Assembly: GCA_002702235.1 (NCBI GenBank)
Contig: NZYO01000014.1
Span: 10,494 to 21,328, forward strand
DNA length: 10,835 nt
Origin: Gammaproteobacteria bacterium
GTDB lineage: Bacteria; Pseudomonadota; Gammaproteobacteria; Poriferisulfidales; GCA-002705445
Direction: 5' to 3'
The position numbers were made by a program, and so were the translations under genes. Below are positions 6,878 through 10,835 of the stretch, in pieces (positions within the stretch are counted from its first letter, which is position 1; the number at the start of each line of letters is the position of its first letter). The notes beneath the pieces are model-generated. The model saw only the letters and a program-made list of their open reading frames with translations. It did no database searches and had not been told where the DNA came from.

Positions 6878-7882
6878 GTGACTAATTTTAATAATTTATT
6901 AAAACCTAAAATTGTAAATATAGAAAATACTTCGCTAAATAATACGCGAGTAACCCTTGAACCACTTGAAAGAGGATTTGGACATACTCTAGGAAGCGCT
7001 TTAAGACGTATTATGCTTTCATCAATTGTTGGTTCTGCAATTACGGAAGTTTCTATAAAAGGTGTTAAGCATGAGTATAGTGCGATAGAGGGTGTAGAAG
7101 AAGATGTTATTGATATACTTCTTAATCTAAAAAATATTGCCTTTGTTATGAATGGTAATACAACTGCAAACCTAAGTCTTACAAAAAATGATGCTGGTCC
7201 TGTTACAGCAGCTGATATTGAGCTAAAGAATAATATTGAAATAGTTAACCCAGATTGCGTTATAGCACACATTACCAAGCCTTTTAATTTTGAGATGGAT
7301 ATAAAAGTTAACGAAGGCATAGGATACGTCCCATCTACTGTATTTGCGGAAAACACTGAGAAGAATATTGGCTCGCTTTTAGTTGATGCAAGTTTTTCTC
7401 CAGTAAAAAAAGTTTCCTATAATGTAGAGAGTGCAAGAGTTGAAAAGAGAACTGATTTAGATAAATTAATTATCGAAATAGAAACTGACGGCACAATAGA
7501 CCCAGAGTCTTGCATAAAAGAAGCAGCAACAATCTTACATGATCAAGTATCAACATTTGTAGACCTAAAAGCAATTGAAGAAAAAGAACAAGTTAAAGTT
7601 GAAGAGCAAGTAGATCCAAACCTTTTACGCCCGGTTGACGATCTTGAGCTTACTGTAAGGTCCGCAAATTGCTTGAAAGCAGAAAATGTTTATTACATAG
7701 GTGATTTAATTCAAAGAACCGAAAGTGAGTTATTAAAAACACCTAATTTAGGAAAGAAATCTCTTACTGAAATTAAAGATGTATTGGGTACATATGGATT
7801 ATCATTAGGAATGAAGCTTGATAATTGGCCGCCAACGAATTTAAGAGCGGAAGATAGTAGTCAACAAAATAACAGGTTTTAA
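6878..7882 (+). CDS. rpoA: DNA-directed RNA polymerase subunit alpha
   Basis: Encodes 334 residues (E. coli 329). The alpha dimer starts assembly of RNA polymerase, and its C-terminal domain binds UP elements and activators. The N-terminal domain shows [20 protein letters not shown] near residues 25-44, PVTAADIE and the [20 protein letters not shown] region near 188-207. A charged linker rich in E, K and V follows (about 230-245). The C-terminal domain has [20 protein letters not shown] near 256-275, where R261, N264, C265 and K267 match E. coli R265, N268, C269 and K271, then [18 protein letters not shown]. The C-terminus extends about nine residues beyond E. coli with a polar tail ending SSQQNNRF. 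It starts with GTG, supported by AGAGGT at 6866-6871 six bases upstream. Confidence 0.98.
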   Translation: MTNFNNLLKPKIVNIENTSLNNTRVTLEPLERGFGHTLGSALRRIMLSSIVGSAITEVSIKGVKHEYSAIEGVEEDVIDILLNLKNIAFVMNGNTTANLSLTKNDAGPVTAADIELKNNIEIVNPDCVIAHITKPFNFEMDIKVNEGIGYVPSTVFAENTEKNIGSLLVDASFSPVKKVSYNVESARVEKRTDLDKLIIEIETDGTIDPESCIKEAATILHDQVSTFVDLKAIEEKEQVKVEEQVDPNLLRPVDDLELTVRSANCLKAENVYYIGDLIQRTESELLKTPNLGKKSLTEIKDVLGTYGLSLGMKLDNWPPTNLRAEDSSQQNNRF

Positions 7883-7884
7883 AA

Positions 7885-8280
7885 ATGAGACATAGATATT
7901 CTGGAAGAAAACTAAATAGAACGTCCTCTCATAAGAAGTCAATGATGAGAAATATGAGTACTTCCTTATTCGAGCATGAGTCAATTAAAACAACTTTAAC
8001 AAAAGCAAAAGAGTTAAGAGGTTTTGCTGAGAGGCTTATAACCATCTCAAAAAATGATTCAGTTTCTAAGAGAAGAATTGTATTTTCTAGACTTAGGTCC
8101 AAGGAAATGGTAAAAAAATTATTTGACGAAATTGGACCACGTTTTAAAGATAGACCAGGTGGTTATACTAAAATATTAAAATGTGGTTATAGAAACGGGG
8201 ATAAAGCTGACATGGCTATTATACAACTTGTTAAAGATAACGCTGAATTGTCAGACGATAGTATTCAGGCTGAAAAGTAA
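7885..8280 (+). CDS. rplQ: 50S ribosomal protein L17
   Basis: Encodes 131 residues (E. coli 127). L17 lies on the large subunit near the peptide exit. The start [20 protein letters not shown] matches the family almost residue for residue, followed by [19 protein letters not shown] near 27-45, and [20 protein letters not shown] near 84-103. AGGT at 7874-7877 lies seven bases before the ATG, which is two bases after the rpoA stop. This is the last gene of the alpha operon. Its final 16 bases overlap the 3' end of uvrA on the other strand, and no intrinsic terminator is visible after it. Confidence 0.98.
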   Translation: MRHRYSGRKLNRTSSHKKSMMRNMSTSLFEHESIKTTLTKAKELRGFAERLITISKNDSVSKRRIVFSRLRSKEMVKKLFDEIGPRFKDRPGGYTKILKCGYRNGDKADMAIIQLVKDNAELSDDSIQAEK

Positions 8281-10835
8281 TCTTTTAAAAATTTACCTGT
8301 GTATGATTTTTTACATTTTACAATATCTTTTGTCATTCCCTCAAATAGTATTTCTCCACCTTTTTGACCACCATCAGGGCCTAAATCAATCACCCAGTCA
8401 CTGGTTTTAATGACATCCATATTGTGTTCTATTACAACTATAGTATTTCCTTTTTCCTTTAAAAAATAAATAATTTTTAATAACTGGTCGATATCATGAG
8501 AGTGAAGGCCAGTTGTGGGTTCATCAAATAAATACAGTGTTCTTCCAGTATCTCTTCTTGAAAGTTCTTTTGCTAGCTTTACTCTTTGCGCTTCTCCGCC
8601 TGATAAGGTTGTAGCATTTTGCCCAATTTTAATATAAGAAAGCCCTACATCCACAAGTGTTTGTAACTTATTTTTTATAGTCGGAACATTTTCAAAAAAA
8701 TTATAAGCTTCTTCAACTGTCATATCTAAAATTTCTGAGATATTTTTATTTTTATATAGTATTTCAAGTGTTGCATCATTGTATCTCTTACCTTTACAAA
8801 CATCACATTTCACATAAACATCAGGTAGGAAATGCATTTCAACCTTTATAACCCCATCTCCTCTACATGCTTCACATCTTCCACCCTTAACATTAAAACT
8901 AAATCTTCCCGTAGAATACCCTCTTGATCTTGACTCTTTTGTAGCTGCAAATAAGTCCCTAATAAGTGTAAATAAACCTGTATACGTAGCGGGATTTGAT
9001 CTTGGAGTTCTTCCTATTGGGCTTTGATTTATTTCTATAACTTTATCAAAAAATTCCACCCCAGATATACTTTTTACATTATTCCTAGTATTTTGGTATT
9101 TGTTTATGTAATTATGAATAAAAGGGAGCAAGGTATCATTAATTAGTGTTGATTTTCCAGAGCCAGATACTCCAGTAACACAAGTAAATAATCCAACAGG
9201 AATATTTGCATCAATATTTTTTAAATTATTGGAGCTTGCTTTTTGGATTTTTATAAAATTTTTATTAGGTAATTTTTTTTTGGGAATAGATATTTTTTTA
9301 ACACCATTTATGTATTGCGATGTAAGGGATTCATTACTTTTAAGTAATTTTTTTAATTCTCCAGCGAAGACAACATTTCCACCATGTTGACCAGCGAAAG
9401 GCCCAATATCAATTATGTAATCAGCTGATTTAATCGTTGCCTCATCATGTTCAACAACGATGACTGTATTTCCTAGATTTTTAAGGTATTTAAGGGTTTT
9501 AATTAATTTTTCATTATCTCTCTGATGTAAACCTATAGAAGGTTCATCAAGAATATATGTAACACCAACTAAACCAGCCCCAATTTGGCTAGCCAATCTA
9601 ATTCTTTGATTCTCTCCACCTGATAAAGTTTCAGCACTTCTATCAAGTGTTAAGTAATCAAGGCCAACGTCGACAAGGAAATTAAGTCGTGAGCTTATCT
9701 CGTGGATTAATTTTTCAGCAATAATTTTCTTCTTCCCCGAAAATTCGAGTTTATTAAAAAAAGAAAGAATCTTTTCAATACTCAAATTTGATAGTTGTGC
9801 TATATTTAAATCATTAATAAAAACATTTCTAGATGTTTCAGAAAGCCTGGTTCCATTACATTCATCGCAGGTCATCTTAGACATATATTTTCCAAGCTCC
9901 TCTTTTACAAAAAAGGAATCTGTATTATAGTATCTTCTTTCAAAGTTATTTATAACACCTTCAAATATATTTTTTTTATTAACTTTTTTACCATTAGAAT
10001 TATAATAAAAATATTTAATTTCTCTTTTTCCAGAGCCATCTAAAATAATGCTTTTATTTATTTTCGATAATAATTTAAAAGGAGTATCTAAATTTATTGA
10101 AAATTCTTTTGATAAAGATTGCATTAAGGAAAAATAAAATTCATTTTTCTGAGTCCATCCCTTTATCGCACCATCATTTATGGATAACTCTTCATTTATT
10201 ATTTTAGATTTATCAAAATATTGTTTTATTCCTAATCCATCACATTCTGGACATGCTCCGACTGGGCTATTAAATGAAAAAAGTCTAGGCTCTAATTCTG
10301 GTATGGAGTAATCACAAATCGGGCATGCAAATTTAGTTGAGAATGTTTTTATAGCTCCATTTACGTAAATTTTTAAAACATCGTTTCCATGTTCTAAGGC
10401 TATTTCTATAGATTCAGTTAAACGAGTTTTTATATTTTCAGTTAATTTGACTCTATCAACAACTATGTCAATTGTATGATTTTTTTTTGGGTCAATTTTT
10501 GGTATTTCGTCTATTAAGTATGTTTCGTTATCTAAATTAACTCTTATAAATCCTTTTTGCTTTAGCCCAAGTAGAGCATCTTTATGCTCTCCTTTCCTAT
10601 TACGAACTAAGGGAGAAAGTATTTGTATAGGTGTGTTCTCCTCTATACTCTCATATAATTCCATTACTATTTCATTAACAGTTTTTGCCTCTAAGCTACA
10701 TTTGTGATCAGGACAAATTGGTGTTCCTGCTCTTGCATATAGTAGTCTAAGATAGTCATGAATTTCTGTAACTGTTCCAACCGTAGATCTTGGATTATGA
10801 GACGTTGTTTTTTGCTCTATAGATATTGCTGGCGA
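8265..10835 (-). CDS. uvrA: UvrABC system protein A, N-terminus outside window
   Basis: The visible 856 codons cover all but about 80 N-terminal residues of a roughly 935-residue UvrA (E. coli 940). UvrA is the ABC-type ATPase that finds DNA damage and loads UvrB in nucleotide excision repair. The frame stays open to the right edge through [20 protein letters not shown], which is UvrA sequence, so the ATG at 10664 is internal. Reading 5' to 3' on the minus strand: zinc module CPIC...CPEC (about 10325-10240), first ABC signature [13 protein letters not shown] (about 9640-9600) and Walker [13 protein letters not shown] (about 9565-9530), second Walker [10 protein letters not shown] (about 9180-9155), zinc module CEAC...CDVC (about 8880-8795), second signature [14 protein letters not shown] (about 8610-8570) and Walker [13 protein letters not shown] (about 8540-8505). 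The first Walker A lies off the window. It converges on rplQ. Confidence 0.98.
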   Translation of the reverse strand, partial: SPAISIEQKTTSHNPRSTVGTVTEIHDYLRLLYARAGTPICPDHKCSLEAKTVNEIVMELYESIEENTPIQILSPLVRNRKGEHKDALLGLKQKGFIRVNLDNETYLIDEIPKIDPKKNHTIDIVVDRVKLTENIKTRLTESIEIALEHGNDVLKIYVNGAIKTFSTKFACPICDYSIPELEPRLFSFNSPVGACPECDGLGIKQYFDKSKIINEELSINDGAIKGWTQKNEFYFSLMQSLSKEFSINLDTPFKLLSKINKSIILDGSGKREIKYFYYNSNGKKVNKKNIFEGVINNFERRYYNTDSFFVKEELGKYMSKMTCDECNGTRLSETSRNVFINDLNIAQLSNLSIEKILSFFNKLEFSGKKKIIAEKLIHEISSRLNFLVDVGLDYLTLDRSAETLSGGENQRIRLASQIGAGLVGVTYILDEPSIGLHQRDNEKLIKTLKYLKNLGNTVIVVEHDEATIKSADYIIDIGPFAGQHGGNVVFAGELKKLLKSNESLTSQYINGVKKISIPKKKLPNKNFIKIQKASSNNLKNIDANIPVGLFTCVTGVSGSGKSTLINDTLLPFIHNYINKYQNTRNNVKSISGVEFFDKVIEINQSPIGRTPRSNPATYTGLFTLIRDLFAATKESRSRGYSTGRFSFNVKGGRCEACRGDGVIKVEMHFLPDVYVKCDVCKGKRYNDATLEILYKNKNISEILDMTVEEAYNFFENVPTIKNKLQTLVDVGLSYIKIGQNATTLSGGEAQRVKLAKELSRRDTGRTLYLFDEPTTGLHSHDIDQLLKIIYFLKEKGNTIVVIEHNMDVIKTSDWVIDLGPDGGQKGGEILFEGMTKDIVKCKKSYTGKFLKDYFSA

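Noticed and set aside
6850..7356. A 168-codon open frame on the minus strand opposite rpoA
   Set aside because: rpoA on the plus strand is conserved along its full length; the antisense frame has no recognisable family and no good ribosome binding site, and is expected from codon bias.
8273..8286. Possible bidirectional terminator AAAAG-TAAT-CTTTT at the rplQ/uvrA junction
   Set aside because: Only five pairs with a single G-C; too weak for an intrinsic terminator, and the flanking T-run is short.
8183..8410. A 75-codon plus-strand open frame spanning the rplQ end and uvrA
   Set aside because: It is out of frame with L17 and antisense to the conserved UvrA C-terminus; no family resemblance.
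1..10835. tRNA or rRNA genes, CRISPR arrays, insertion sequences, phage or toxin-antitoxin systems, or a new defence system
   Set aside because: Nearly every base belongs to a recognised core gene; no repeat arrays, mobile-element ends or unknown genes were seen.

Overview
The window is a block of core translation and transcription genes from an AT-rich bacterium (roughly one third G+C by eye). The gene order is the gammaproteobacterial spc operon running directly into the alpha operon, and the proteins align almost end to end with their E. coli counterparts as I remember them. Typical signs are an S14 of the zinc-free type, an L36 with its zinc ligands, an RNA polymerase alpha subunit with all the usual C-terminal DNA-contact residues, and a SecY rich in gammaproteobacterial-type motifs. 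Very short or overlapping gene junctions, low GC and many lysines replacing arginine suggest a small, streamlined genome. A marine lineage such as SAR86 would fit, but this is a guess; the sequence alone does not name the organism.

Layout, plus strand: 3' end of rpsQ (1-90), then rplN, rplX, rplE, rpsN, rpsH, rplF, rplR, rpsE, rpmD, rplO, secY and rpmJ (to 5424). A 56-base gap (5425-5480) is the longest non-coding stretch in the window and holds a good sigma70-type promoter candidate and an inverted repeat. The alpha operon follows: rpsM, rpsK, rpsD, rpoA, rplQ (to 8280). On the minus strand, uvrA occupies 8265-10835 and runs off the right edge, lacking about 80 N-terminal residues. Its stop codon lies inside the end of rplQ, so the two genes converge with a 16-base overlap and no spacer.

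The plus-strand genes supply small- and large-subunit ribosomal proteins, the SecY channel and the RNA polymerase alpha subunit, and are evidently one or two co-transcribed units with strong translational coupling (ATGA, TAATG, TGAATG and TAGTG junctions). uvrA is an unrelated nucleotide excision repair gene that happens to converge on the operon; a position near rplQ is familiar from Pseudomonas-like gammaproteobacteria.

I found no new biological system here. The points worth a second look are about regulation and compaction: the missing room for an E. coli-style S4 leader before rpsM, the candidate internal promoter and inverted repeat there, a degenerate S8-type hairpin at the rplE start, the 14-base rpsE/rpmD overlap, a shortened SecY N-terminus, and the terminator-less rplQ/uvrA convergence.
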